DNA from: Chloroflexota bacterium
GTDB taxonomy: Bacteria > Chloroflexota > Anaerolineae > Promineifilales > Promineifilaceae
Direction: 5' to 3'
Length of the DNA stretch: 57,230 nucleotides
Assembly (NCBI GenBank): GCA_022616275.1
Contig: JAKEFB010000210.1
Span: 1-57,230, forward strand
The notes beneath the pieces are model-generated. The model saw only the letters and a program-made list of their open reading frames with translations, ran no database searches and was not told where the DNA came from. This document shows, piece after piece, positions 7,239 through 15,689 of this stretch (within the stretch, counting starts at the first letter, position 1; every line of letters begins with the position of its first letter). The translations under genes were made by a program, and so were the position numbers.

Positions 7239-8580
7239 TAAAAAAGTGGTTGGCCTGACCGGCAATATTGCCACCGGAAAGTCAGCCATCATGCACATGG
7301 CCGCCGAAAACGGGGCGCTGACCCTGGATGCCGACAAGATCGTCCACCAGCTCCTGGATACCAACCACGACATCCAGGCCGCGGTGAGCAACGCCTTTGG
7401 CGACGAGGTGCGCCGGCCAGACGGCCGGATTAACCGCCCGGCGCTGGCGGCCGTTGTCTTTAACAGCCCCGAAGCGCTACGCACGCTGGAAAAGATCGTC
7501 CACCCGGCCGTGCGCCAGGTCATTTACGAGCAGGTAGATAACAACCCGGCCACGATCGTCTTTATCGAGGCCATCAAATTGCTGGAGGGCGGGCTGGCCA
7601 GCGAATGTGACCAGGTCTGGGTCACCCGCTGCCTGGAGGTTACCCAGATTGAGCGGCTGATGGTTTGCCGGGGAATGGACGCCGAAACGGCCGCCCTGCG
7701 GGTCAAGGCCCAACCCTCTCAGGAAGAAAAGGTGGCCCGGGCCGACGTGGTCATTGATACCTATGGCACGATGGCCGACACGCGGGAATATTTTGACATT
7801 GCCTGGGGCCGTCTCATTCAGGACTTGCCGGCGCCGCCCCGGCCAGCCGCCCCGGTTGTGCCGCTGCCCGGGCCAGAACCGGCCGCGCCGGCGGTTGAGC
7901 CAGTGGTCGAAGAAACGGCGGCGGCCGGTGAACCACCGGCGGAAACTCCGGCCCGCAAACCACCCGAACGGCTAAGTGGGGCCAGGGCGGCTGAACTGCG
8001 CAAGAGATTCCAATCCCAACGGGACACGGCCGGGGAACCAGAGACGGCCGAAGAACCGGTGGCCATACCGGCCGAGCCTCGACAGGCGGGGGACGTGACG
8101 GTGCGCCGTGCCCGGCCGTCGGACGTGCCTTCCATTTTGCTGCTCATCCAGCGGGCGACCAATGGCGCGGTCAAATTGAAACGGGCAGAATTGCTGATGT
8201 CCCTGGGGGATCGAGGCTACCTGATCGGCCAGCGGGGCACGGAGATTAGCGTCATTGCCGGCTGGAGCAGCGAGAACCTGGTGGCCCGGATTGACCAGTT
8301 TTACGTTTATCCACCGGATGCCCTGGAGGTCACCGGGACGGCCGCGCTCCAGGAAATTGAGGACACTGCCAACGAGCTGATTTGCGAGTGCATCCTGGCT
8401 TTCCCGCCCCACGACGTGCCGGCCGACGTCCGCCAGTTGTTCGAGCGCCGAGGCTACGTGGAAGTGGACCGGGAAGTGCTACCGGCGGTGTGGAAAACGG
8501 CCGCCGAAGAATCGCAACCGCCCGGCACATTTGTGCTGCTTAAAAAGTTACGCGATACACGGATTACGTCGCCTGTGTAG
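7219..8580 (+). CDS. coaE: Dephospho-CoA kinase fused to a GNAT-like domain
   Basis: 453 residues. Residues 9-200 are a CoaE domain: P-loop GLTGNIATGKS at 12-22, LDADKIVHQLL at about 36 with the conserved Asp, and VHPAVRQ near 95. CoaE adds the 3'-phosphate to dephospho-CoA, the last step of CoA synthesis. Residues about 205-290 are an Ala/Pro/Glu-rich flexible linker. Residues 291-453 begin TVRRARPSDVPSILLLIQRAT, the first strand and helix of a GNAT acetyltransferase fold, although the acetyl-CoA pyrophosphate loop is not obvious. Normal CoaE is about 200 residues, so the C-terminal half is an addition that could use or sense CoA. GTG start, coupled to the ABC-F gene by a 20-base overlap. 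Confidence 0.85.
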   Translation: MSKRWPDKKVVGLTGNIATGKSAIMHMAAENGALTLDADKIVHQLLDTNHDIQAAVSNAFGDEVRRPDGRINRPALAAVVFNSPEALRTLEKIVHPAVRQVIYEQVDNNPATIVFIEAIKLLEGGLASECDQVWVTRCLEVTQIERLMVCRGMDAETAALRVKAQPSQEEKVARADVVIDTYGTMADTREYFDIAWGRLIQDLPAPPRPAAPVVPLPGPEPAAPAVEPVVEETAAAGEPPAETPARKPPERLSGARAAELRKRFQSQRDTAGEPETAEEPVAIPAEPRQAGDVTVRRARPSDVPSILLLIQRATNGAVKLKRAELLMSLGDRGYLIGQRGTEISVIAGWSSENLVARIDQFYVYPPDALEVTGTAALQEIEDTANELICECILAFPPHDVPADVRQLFERRGYVEVDREVLPAVWKTAAEESQPPGTFVLLKKLRDTRITSPV

Positions 8581-8668
8581 CGCCACCGGCCCTCCCAAAG
8601 GCTGGCGATTTCATCGGCTTTCCTCGCTTGAGCCTCCGGGAGGGTGAGAGGTTTGGTAAAGGTGAAAG

Positions 8669-8896
8669 ATGGGACCTGTGAAAAGTTGGATCAGTAGCCA
8701 CCCCAACCTGGCCGCCTGGATTGTCCTGGCCCTGGGTATGGTAGCCATCCTGGCCTGGGAGGCGCGCGACGTGGGCCTGGCTGCCATGCAGTGGTTCTGG
8801 CTCGTCGTCATCACTATCCTGGTGGCGGGGGCTTGTATCTGGATCATCAGTTGGGGAGACGAAGACGAGGAAGAAGAAAAGCCGGAGCAATCTTAA
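8669..8896 (+). CDS. Small two-helix membrane protein, unknown
   Basis: 75 residues with two predicted membrane helices (about 14-31 and 40-62) and a strongly acidic tail (GDEDEEEEKPEQS). A GGTAAAGGTGAAAG sequence precedes the ATG. No family recognised. It sits between coaE and the site-2 protease gene and may be cotranscribed with them. Confidence 0.6.
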   Translation: MGPVKSWISSHPNLAAWIVLALGMVAILAWEARDVGLAAMQWFWLVVITILVAGACIWIISWGDEDEEEEKPEQS

Positions 8897-8958
8897 CCAC
8901 CCCCAGGCACGGCCAGAGACCGGCCTGAGCAATTACCAGCAATCCTGACAAACCACCG

Positions 8959-10071
8959 ATGCTACCACAACGATCCGCCCCTTCAGCGACATTTGAACAG
9001 GCTACCGCCCTGCAGCAGGACATTGCCGACTTATTTGCTGTCGAGCATTTCACCCTGGACCGGCCGTACCCCGGCTACATCCGTTTTAACGGGCAACTGC
9101 TCGTGGACCCGGCCGACCGTTACGATGAGCTGCGCCGCCGCTTTGAGCAGCACGGCTTCACCCCCTGGCTGCGCCGCCAGGAGGGGGAACTGTTTGTCGT
9201 CGGTATGCCGGGGGTGATTGACCCTCCGGCCTCAGACTGGCGGATTAACCTGCTTTTATTCCTGGGAACCATTCTTTCAACGTTATACGTGGGGGCAATG
9301 GGCGAGGAAGGTTTTACCGGCTACCAGATCTGGCTGGGCTGGCCCTTCAGTCTGAGCGTGCTGCTAATTTTAGGCGCCCACGAATTAGGTCACTACCTGG
9401 CAGCCCGCTACCACAAAGTGCCTGTGACGCTGCCTTATTTTATTCCTTTGCCAATTTCCTTGTTTGGCACGCTAGGGGCGTTTATTCGGCTGAAATCACC
9501 AGCCACAAACCGGCGGGCGCTGCTAGATATCGGCGTGGCCGGGCCGCTGGCCGGCCTGCTCTTTGCCGTGCCGGTCGTCCTTTATGGCCTAGCTACTTCT
9601 GACGTTCTCCCCCTGCCGACCGGCCAACCGTATTTCTTGGAAGGCAATTCACTGCTCTATGCCTTCTTCAAAATTCTGGTTTTTGGCCGGATGCTGCCCG
9701 ATAGCAATAACCTGGACGTAACCTTGAACCAGGTCGCCTGGGCCGGCTGGATTGGCCTGTTCGTCACTGGACTGAACCTGATCCCGGTCGGCCAGTTGGA
9801 CGGCGGCCACGCCGCTTACACGCTGTTTGGCCGCCGCGCCCGCGTCTTCTTCTGGCCGGTGATTATTGGGCTGATAACGGTATCCGTCTTTTTCCTGACC
9901 TGGCAGTGGGGCATCTGGATCGTCCTGCTGATGTTTTTAGGCCGCTTCCACGCCGAACCCCTGGACGACGTTACCTCGCTGAATGGCTGGCGGCTACTGG
10001 TAGCCATCCTGACCTTGCTGATCTTTTTCCTGGTCTTTGTGCCGGTTCCCCTGCGGCCTATTTTCCCCTAA
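8959..10071 (+). CDS. Site-2 protease family (M50) membrane metalloprotease
   Basis: 370 residues. A soluble N-terminal domain (1-95) is followed by about six membrane helices. The zinc site is HELGH at 141-145 in helix GAHELGHYLAARYHK, and the third ligand is in LNLIPVGQLDGGH around residues 273-287 (the LDG motif of S2P proteases). The gene resembles the plant EGY/cyanobacterial S2P-like subgroup (AGPLAGLLFAVPV and PYFIPLP segments are typical). Such enzymes cut membrane proteins within the bilayer, often anti-sigma factors; no obvious substrate is encoded nearby. Confidence 0.9.
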   Translation: MLPQRSAPSATFEQATALQQDIADLFAVEHFTLDRPYPGYIRFNGQLLVDPADRYDELRRRFEQHGFTPWLRRQEGELFVVGMPGVIDPPASDWRINLLLFLGTILSTLYVGAMGEEGFTGYQIWLGWPFSLSVLLILGAHELGHYLAARYHKVPVTLPYFIPLPISLFGTLGAFIRLKSPATNRRALLDIGVAGPLAGLLFAVPVVLYGLATSDVLPLPTGQPYFLEGNSLLYAFFKILVFGRMLPDSNNLDVTLNQVAWAGWIGLFVTGLNLIPVGQLDGGHAAYTLFGRRARVFFWPVIIGLITVSVFFLTWQWGIWIVLLMFLGRFHAEPLDDVTSLNGWRLLVAILTLLIFFLVFVPVPLRPIFP

Positions 10072-10230
10072 ACCAATGGTCCAACCCCCAGGTCCTGACA
10101 CCTTCTTTCCGGAAGAGTTGAACAAGCTGCTTTTTGAAATCCCGGGAGCGGGCGCGCGGGTTGGCGTTTGTGTCGCTGGTTATCCGGCCGATGGAATTTT
10201 CGTAACGCCTCCTCCCATAAGCAATTTTTA

Positions 10231-10260
10231 TTGGCAACCAGGTGTAATTTCGAGTATAAT
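10231..10260 (+). promoter_or_regulatory. Promoter of tRNA-Met
   Basis: TTGGCA (10231-10236) and TATAAT (10255-10260) are separated by 18 bases, close to the housekeeping consensus. Transcription would start at about 10267, eight bases before the tRNA. Confidence 0.75.
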
Positions 10261-10274
10261 TAACCCCTTGTAGC

Positions 10275-10349
10275 GGCGCCGTAGCTCAGCGGTAGAGCAG
10301 GGGACTCATAAGCCCTTGGTCGCAGGTTCAAATCCCGCCGGCGCCACCA
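10275..10349 (+). tRNA. tRNA-Met (anticodon CAT, elongator type)
   Basis: A 75-base cloverleaf with encoded CCA. The acceptor stem GGCGCCG (10275-10281) pairs with CGGCGCC (10339-10345). The D-arm is GCTC..GAGC, the anticodon loop CTCATAA has CAT in the middle, and the TTCAAAT T-loop is standard. The T-stem GCAGG/CCCGC contains one A-C mismatch where most relatives have A-T. The mature body resembles elongator tRNA-Met rather than initiator or tRNA-Ile2. Confidence 0.92.
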
Positions 10350-10363
10350 ATTGGCAATAAATG

Positions 10364-10397
10364 AAGGCCACCCCTGGGGTGGCCTTATTGTCTTTTT
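10364..10397 (+). terminator. Rho-independent terminator after tRNA-Met
   Basis: AAGGCCACCCC (10364-10374) pairs with GGGGTGGCCTT (10376-10386), followed by ATTGTCTTTTT. The T-run ends directly at the ATG of the next gene (10398), leaving that gene no room for a ribosome binding site. Confidence 0.85.
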
Positions 10398-12911
10398 ATG
10401 GCTGAGCCAATCATCGCCGAAACCCGCCCACTCGTTGCCTGGCAGACCGGGCGTGCTGTCCGGCGCCTGGCCTGGCTGCTTTTGCTGCCGGGGGCGCTGG
10501 CTTTCCTGGCCTGGGCCTGGACGGCCGGCTGGCCACCGGGCGCGATCCTGGCCGTGGACCTGAACCAGCAGCGGCTGAACACGGCCGTGCCGGCCCCCCA
10601 AGAAACGAGACAAATCCGCCAGACGTTTACACCCCGCCGGGACGGGCTGGCCGAGGTGGAGCTACTGCTGGTCCGTTACGACGGCTTGGACGATGGCGGC
10701 CGGCTTACCCTGCAACTGCTCGACCAGGCCGGCAACCTGGTCGCCGCGGCCGGCCCGGAAACCTCTACCCTGGCCCACAACCAGAGCTACACCCTGAGCT
10801 TTCCGCCGCAGCCCCATTCGGCCGGGCAGCAATACACGCTGCTCATCAGCGGCCCGGCCCAAAACCCCATTTCGGCCTGGGGCTACGACCAGGACGTACA
10901 TGCCGGCGGCGAGTTAACGCTGGTGGGCGGGGAGACGGCAGTCCAGGATTTACGCCTGGTCACCCGCTACCGCTTGACGCCGGCCGCGGTCCTGGCGGCG
11001 TTGTGGCATACGTTCTGGCCCAATGCCGGGCTGATAGCCCTGTCCCTGGCTTATTTGCTGCTGCCCGGTTGCCTGCTGTTGCTGGCCGGCCGCTTCCCCG
11101 GCCGGTGGGATGGGCTGGCCTGGTGGGGTCTGGCCCTGGCCCTGGGCCTGGCCGCCTGGCCGCTGCTGTGGCTGTGGCTCACCCTCCTGGGCGGCCGGTG
11201 GACCGGCTGGTTGTTGTGGGTATTGTTGGTCCTGGGGTGGGCCGCGGCCGGCTGCCTGTTTGTAGTCCACATGAGGCGCGGCCAACCAATTGCCGGGATT
11301 AGAGGATTTGGGGACAAAATGAGAAAAAATCCCCTAATCCCCCAATCCTCGCCAACAATGCGGTTTCATTGGCAACATACTCTGCTGCTCTTGATTCTGG
11401 CGGCCGGGCTGGGGGCGCGGCTGCTGGCGGTGCGGGACCTGGCCTTTTTGCCCTGGGTGGACGCCAGCCGCCACGGGCTGATTGCAGCGCTCATGGCCGC
11501 CGAGGGCCGGATGATTGACGACTACACGCCGCTGCTGCCGGTTGACCAGTTCCCCTACCACGCCGGCTTTCACACACTGCCGGCCGGCCTGCACCTGCTG
11601 GCTGGCTTCCCCCTGCCGGGCCTCCTACTCGTCCTGCAGCAGTTCCTGGGCGCCCTGGCCCCGCTGACCATTTACACCGCCGGCTGGCTGCTCACCCGCC
11701 GGCGCAGCGTGGGGCTGCTGGCCGCTTTCCTGGTCGCCCTGCCCTTCTTTTTTCCAGCCTATTACACCGCCTGGGGCCGGCTGACCCAATTGGCGGCCGT
11801 GATCGTCTTGCCGCCGGCCGTGGCCCTCACCTGGCTGTTGCTGCGCGGCGGCCGGGGCTGGCGGCCGGCCTGGTGGCTGGTCGGGTTGCTGGCGGCTGGA
11901 CTGTTTCTCATTCACTTCCGCGTCTTTCTCTTTTACCTGCCCTTTGCCGGGCTGGTCTGGCTGGTCACTGGTGGGCGGAATGGCCGCTGGCTGCTGGCTG
12001 CGGCCGGGCTGGCCCTGCTGGCCATCAGCCCCCGGACCGTCCAACTGGCCACCAACCGCCGCATCACCGACGTGTTCACGCCGCTGCCCGGCTACAACGA
12101 CTTCCCGGTCGGCTACCTGACGCTGGGCTGGGAACAGGCTTTTCTCTGGCTGGCGGCCGGAGGGCTGCTGCTGGCAGTCGTTGGCGGCCTGCGCCGGCAA
12201 CGGTGGGCGATGCTGCCCTTGCTGCTGGTCGGCTGGGCGGCCCTGGTTGTCTTACTGCTTTCCGGCCCGCAGTTGGGCTTGCCAGAAACGGTGCTGATCA
12301 ATCTCAATAGCGCCTACATCACCTTCTTTGTGCCCCTGTCCCTACTCCTGGCTGTGGTCGCCGGCCGGCTCGGCCGCTGGCTGGGCGGCCGCCACTGGGT
12401 GGTGCAGGCGGCCGGCTATAACCTGGCCGGGGCGGTGCTGGCGGGCGCCTGCCTTTTTGGCCTGCGCCAACAAGCGACGATCCTCAACCCGCAGACGATC
12501 CTGGCCGAACCGCAGGACCTGGCCGGGCTGGCCTGGCTGGCCGAAAATACGCCGCCGGAGGCGAAGATAGCGGTCAACGGCCAGCGCTGGCTGGGCGGGA
12601 CGTGGGCCGGCAGTGATGGGGGAGCTTGGGTGACACCCCTGACCGGCCGGCAAAGCACCACGCCGCCGATTGACTACATTTACGACTATGACCTGGCGGT
12701 TGACGTCCACCATTTCAACGAAATCGCCGCGGCCGTAGAGGACTGGGCCAGCCCGTCGGCCGGCGATTGGCTGCAGGAGCGGGGAGTGACGCACGTCTTC
12801 GTCGGGGTGCGAGGCGGCTTCTTCGACCCGGCCGCGCTGGCCCGCAACCCCTCGCTGCAACTTCTATACAGCCATGATGGGGTGTTTATCTTTGCTGTTA
12901 ATCGCGAATGA
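10398..12911 (+). CDS. Large polytopic membrane protein, GT-C glycosyltransferase-like
   Basis: 837 residues. An N-terminal membrane helix (about 22-45) leads to an extracytoplasmic beta-rich domain (50-190), then more than ten membrane helices up to about residue 680, and a soluble C-terminal domain ending in AVNRE. A motif PWVDASRHGLIAALM followed by FPYHAGFHTLPAGLHLL just after a membrane helix (first outer loop) resembles the acidic loop of GT-C enzymes that use lipid-linked sugars, but no family-specific motif is certain. No ribosome binding site precedes the ATG at 10398; translation could be leaderless or begin at a later codon. Very GC-rich coding with many GGCCGG words. Confidence 0.65.
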   Translation: MAEPIIAETRPLVAWQTGRAVRRLAWLLLLPGALAFLAWAWTAGWPPGAILAVDLNQQRLNTAVPAPQETRQIRQTFTPRRDGLAEVELLLVRYDGLDDGGRLTLQLLDQAGNLVAAAGPETSTLAHNQSYTLSFPPQPHSAGQQYTLLISGPAQNPISAWGYDQDVHAGGELTLVGGETAVQDLRLVTRYRLTPAAVLAALWHTFWPNAGLIALSLAYLLLPGCLLLLAGRFPGRWDGLAWWGLALALGLAAWPLLWLWLTLLGGRWTGWLLWVLLVLGWAAAGCLFVVHMRRGQPIAGIRGFGDKMRKNPLIPQSSPTMRFHWQHTLLLLILAAGLGARLLAVRDLAFLPWVDASRHGLIAALMAAEGRMIDDYTPLLPVDQFPYHAGFHTLPAGLHLLAGFPLPGLLLVLQQFLGALAPLTIYTAGWLLTRRRSVGLLAAFLVALPFFFPAYYTAWGRLTQLAAVIVLPPAVALTWLLLRGGRGWRPAWWLVGLLAAGLFLIHFRVFLFYLPFAGLVWLVTGGRNGRWLLAAAGLALLAISPRTVQLATNRRITDVFTPLPGYNDFPVGYLTLGWEQAFLWLAAGGLLLAVVGGLRRQRWAMLPLLLVGWAALVVLLLSGPQLGLPETVLINLNSAYITFFVPLSLLLAVVAGRLGRWLGGRHWVVQAAGYNLAGAVLAGACLFGLRQQATILNPQTILAEPQDLAGLAWLAENTPPEAKIAVNGQRWLGGTWAGSDGGAWVTPLTGRQSTTPPIDYIYDYDLAVDVHHFNEIAAAVEDWASPSAGDWLQERGVTHVFVGVRGGFFDPAALARNPSLQLLYSHDGVFIFAVNRE

Positions 12912-13009
12912 CGCAAAGGAGCGAATAGCGCGAATATTTTTGTTTTATTCGCGTCATTCGTGAAGCGTTGTACGCTCATTCGTGCTATTCGCGCTTACTT
13001 TTGCCTCAA
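12912..13009. repeat. Word-repeat spacer (GCGAAT / ATTCGYG words)
   Basis: The words GCGAAT, GCGAATA and their inverted forms ATTCGCG and ATTCGTG occur at least seven times in 100 bases, first direct and then inverted, so the transcript can fold. The same words recur at 36206-36256 and 52885-53012. Confidence 0.7.
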
Positions 13010-13039
13010 AAATTCATGACGCGTTGCGTCACAAACCTG

Positions 13040-13068
13040 TTGCCCCCCCTGGCTGGCAACGCTATAAT
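13040..13068 (+). promoter_or_regulatory. Promoter of the acyl-CoA dehydrogenase gene (leaderless)
   Basis: TTGCCC (13040-13045) and TATAAT (13063-13068) are 17 bases apart. The ATG starts at 13075, seven bases past the -10, so transcription should begin at or next to the A of the start codon. No ribosome binding site is present, which agrees with a leaderless message. Confidence 0.7.
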
Positions 13069-13074
13069 CAAAAC

Positions 13075-14286
13075 ATGATTGATTTCTCCCTGACTGAAGA
13101 ACAACTAAGCGTGGCCCGTATGGTGCGGGAGTTTGCCGAGCGGGAAGTTTACCCGACGATTAAGGAGTACGACCGCAAGCAGGAAATGAACCCGGCCGTG
13201 CTGCCGCGCATGGCCAAGCTGGGCATCCTGGGCATCAGCCTCCCGGTCCGCTACGGCGGGCAGGGCTTCGACTACCTCACCCTGGGACTGGTCTGCGAGG
13301 AGCTGGAACGGGTGGACTCGACGCTGCGGGTGGTCATGTCCGTTCACGTCGGGCTGAACAGCCTGGGCGTGTTCCAGTGGGGCACGGAAGAGCAGAAGCA
13401 GCGCTTCCTGGTCCCCCAGGCCCGGGGCGAGAGGTACGCCGCCTTTTGCCTGACCGAGCCGGGAGCCGGCTCGGACGTGGCCGCCATGCGCTCTACCGCC
13501 CGGCACGATGGGAACGACTACGTCATAAACGGCGAAAAGATGTGGATCAGCCTGGCCACCCGGGCACACCACTTTCTCTGGTTCGCCAAAACGGACTTGA
13601 GCGCCGAGCCGCACGAAGGGATCACTGCCTTTATGGTGGAATCCGACATGCCCGGCCTCACCAAAGGCGACATTCACGGCAAGCTGGGTGTCCGGGCCGG
13701 CTCCACCGGCTGGGTCAACTGCGACAACGTCCGCGTCCCGGCCGCCAACCGCATCGGAGAAGAAGGCGAAGGCTTCCGCATTGCCATGAGCTGCCTGGAC
13801 AACGGCCGCTTTACCGTTGCCTCCGGGGCCACCGGCCTGATCCGGGCCAGCCTGGAAGCGTCCATCAAGTACGCCAAAGAGCGGGAGACGTTCGGCCGGC
13901 CGATTGCCCACCACCAGCTCGTCAAGCAGAAAATTGCCTGGATGCAGCAGTGGTACGACTGCGCCCGGCTGCTTTACCTGCGCGCCGGCTGGCTGAAAAA
14001 CCAGGGCCTTCGCAACAGCCGGGAAACGTCCATGGCCAAGTGGTACGCCACCGATATGTCTTTTAAAGCGGCCCACGAAGCGCTCCAGGTTCATGGGGCG
14101 TACGGCTACTCGGACGAGTACGATGTGGAACGATACCTGCGCAACAGCCGGGGGGCGATCATTTACGAGGGCACCAGCGAGATCCACCAGTTGATGCAGG
14201 CCGGCTACGCCCTGGGCGAACGCCAGGACCGGCCGCTCCGCTGTGAGCTGCCGGCTTACGATCCGGCGTTCTGGACTGAGGAGTAG
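13075..14286 (+). CDS. Acyl-CoA dehydrogenase
   Basis: 403 residues covering the complete family fold: N-terminal helices (MIDFSLTEEQLSVARMVREF), the FAD-contacting FCLTEPGAGSDVAAM segment at about 125-140, the middle beta domain, and the C-terminal helices with VHGAYGYSDEYDVERYLRNSR and IIYEGTSEIHQL, which carries the catalytic Glu base. It oxidises an acyl-CoA to the enoyl-CoA and passes electrons to ETF, encoded 0.6 kb downstream. Chain length cannot be told from sequence alone; short or branched chains are common in this subgroup. ATG at 13075 is favoured over an in-frame codon at 12982 because the promoter lies between them. Confidence 0.92.
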   Translation: MIDFSLTEEQLSVARMVREFAEREVYPTIKEYDRKQEMNPAVLPRMAKLGILGISLPVRYGGQGFDYLTLGLVCEELERVDSTLRVVMSVHVGLNSLGVFQWGTEEQKQRFLVPQARGERYAAFCLTEPGAGSDVAAMRSTARHDGNDYVINGEKMWISLATRAHHFLWFAKTDLSAEPHEGITAFMVESDMPGLTKGDIHGKLGVRAGSTGWVNCDNVRVPAANRIGEEGEGFRIAMSCLDNGRFTVASGATGLIRASLEASIKYAKERETFGRPIAHHQLVKQKIAWMQQWYDCARLLYLRAGWLKNQGLRNSRETSMAKWYATDMSFKAAHEALQVHGAYGYSDEYDVERYLRNSRGAIIYEGTSEIHQLMQAGYALGERQDRPLRCELPAYDPAFWTEE

Positions 14287-14297
14287 GCAAGGGGCAG

Positions 14298-14819
14298 GTG
14301 GCAAGTGTGCAAGTGAAGGTTAAAGTCCGGCCGGGCCGGGTGGTGCAATTTCCGAAGATTTGTGTCCATTGCGCCCGGCCGGCGGCGGAGCGGCTGCCGT
14401 TGAAGAGGCGCATCGGCCGGGTAACCCGGTTGATTGACGTGCCCTTATGCGCCAATTGCGCCCGGGAAGCCGGCCGCCGCTCACCTGAGGAGGAGCAGTG
14501 GCTGCGGTTAAGTTGGGTGGCGGCCGTGGTCGCCGCCCTGGTGGCCGGGGCGCTGCTCGTGATCGTGCTGCCAGCGGGGATGCCTGCGCTGCTGCGCCTG
14601 GCTATTGCCCTGGTGGTGGCCGTGCCGGCCGGCCGAGCTGCCTACGATCTATGCCGGCGCCGCAGCCGGGCGGCGGCCCGGCCGGAGAAAAAGGCCGTCC
14701 TCCACGCGGCTCAGATGGTCACTTTCTCCTGGCGGGCTACGACTTTTGAATTTAAAAACGATCTTTTCGCCGAGCGTTTCATAGAACTGAACCAGCATTT
14801 GCTAATGGAGTTGCAATAA
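14298..14819 (+). CDS. Zinc-ribbon membrane protein, unknown
   Basis: 173 residues. Two CxxC pairs, CVHC at about 22 and CANC at about 51, suggest a zinc ribbon. Two membrane helices follow (about 72-90 and 95-112), then a basic linker and a C-terminal part ending FEFKNDLFAERFIELN. GTG start. It sits between the acyl-CoA dehydrogenase and the ETF genes, 11 bases after the former, so it is probably in the same transcript. No assigned function. Confidence 0.65.
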   Translation: MASVQVKVKVRPGRVVQFPKICVHCARPAAERLPLKRRIGRVTRLIDVPLCANCAREAGRRSPEEEQWLRLSWVAAVVAALVAGALLVIVLPAGMPALLRLAIALVVAVPAGRAAYDLCRRRSRAAARPEKKAVLHAAQMVTFSWRATTFEFKNDLFAERFIELNQHLLMELQ

Positions 14820-14827
14820 GCTGTGAA

Positions 14828-14872
14828 GGTAATTGAGTAACTCATTACTCATTGCTCATTGCTCATCACTAT
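14828..14872. repeat. Word-repeat spacer (ACTCATTG words)
   Basis: The word ACTCATT or GCTCATT is repeated four to five times directly upstream of the etfB ribosome binding site (CGGAGG). Confidence 0.5.
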
Positions 14873-14888
14873 TCTCGGAGGACCCTGA

Positions 14889-15689
14889 ATGAAAGTCGTC
14901 GTTTGTATTAAACAAACTCCCAGCACGACGGCCGTCTTTACCGTTCAAAACGGCGTCGTCAACTGGGATGACCCCGGCGGTAAGCCGAACGTGCTCAACC
15001 CCTGGGATGAATATGCTGTGGAAGAGGCTATTCGCCTGCAAGAAAAGCATGGCGGCGACGCCATTGCCCTGACGATGGGACCAGCTTCGAGCGACGAAGC
15101 GCTGAAGACCTGCCTGGCCATGGGTTGCACCGAGGCCATCCTGGCCTCCGACCTGGCCTTTGAAGGGTCGGACACGCTGGGCACGGCCCGGGTGCTGGCG
15201 GCCGCCATCCGCAAGATCGGCGACGTGCAGGTGGCCGTCTTTGGCAAACAGGCCATTGACGGGGATACCGGTCAGACGATTGTGCAGACGGCGCGCAAGC
15301 TGGGCTGGACGCCGTTGACCTTTGTCTCGGCCATCAAGGAACTGGACCCGGCCGGCGGCACGATTACTGTAGAACGGCTGCTGGAAGAGGGCAAGGAAAC
15401 GGTCAAGGCCAGATTGCCGGCCGTGGTCGGCGTGGTCAAGGAAATCAACGAGCCGCGCTACCCCTCCTTCATGGGCATCCGCAAGGCTAACCGGGCTACT
15501 ATCCCCGTCTGGACGGCGGCCGACCTGGACGTGGCCGGCGGCGTGGGCGCGGCCGCCAGCAAAGTAGACTGGTCAAATGTTTACACCCCGCCGCCTCGCG
15601 ATACAAAGGTTGAAATTATTCAAGCGGACACGGTCGAAGAACAGGCCCGTATCCTGGTTGACCGTCTGTTCCAGGAGAAAGTGATATGA
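14889..15689 (+). CDS. etfB: Electron transfer flavoprotein, beta subunit
   Basis: 266 residues, the usual length. MKVVVCIKQTPST, LNPWDEYAVEEAIRLQEKHGG and the AMP-binding region IDGDTGQTIVQTARKLGW are diagnostic of EtfB/FixA. It forms a heterodimer with EtfA and carries electrons from acyl-CoA dehydrogenases to the quinone pool. CGGAGG precedes the ATG. The stop overlaps the etfA start (ATGA), giving coupled translation of the two subunits. Confidence 0.95.
   Translation: MKVVVCIKQTPSTTAVFTVQNGVVNWDDPGGKPNVLNPWDEYAVEEAIRLQEKHGGDAIALTMGPASSDEALKTCLAMGCTEAILASDLAFEGSDTLGTARVLAAAIRKIGDVQVAVFGKQAIDGDTGQTIVQTARKLGWTPLTFVSAIKELDPAGGTITVERLLEEGKETVKARLPAVVGVVKEINEPRYPSFMGIRKANRATIPVWTAADLDVAGGVGAAASKVDWSNVYTPPPRDTKVEIIQADTVEEQARILVDRLFQEKVI

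Noticed and set aside
11625-12200. Frames opposite the large GT-C-like gene
   Set aside because: Low-complexity Gln/Pro/Gly-rich products typical of antisense reading of GC-rich membrane protein genes.
13105-14304. 399-codon frame opposite the acyl-CoA dehydrogenase gene
   Set aside because: Antisense shadow of a clear enzyme gene in GC-rich DNA; no domain features.
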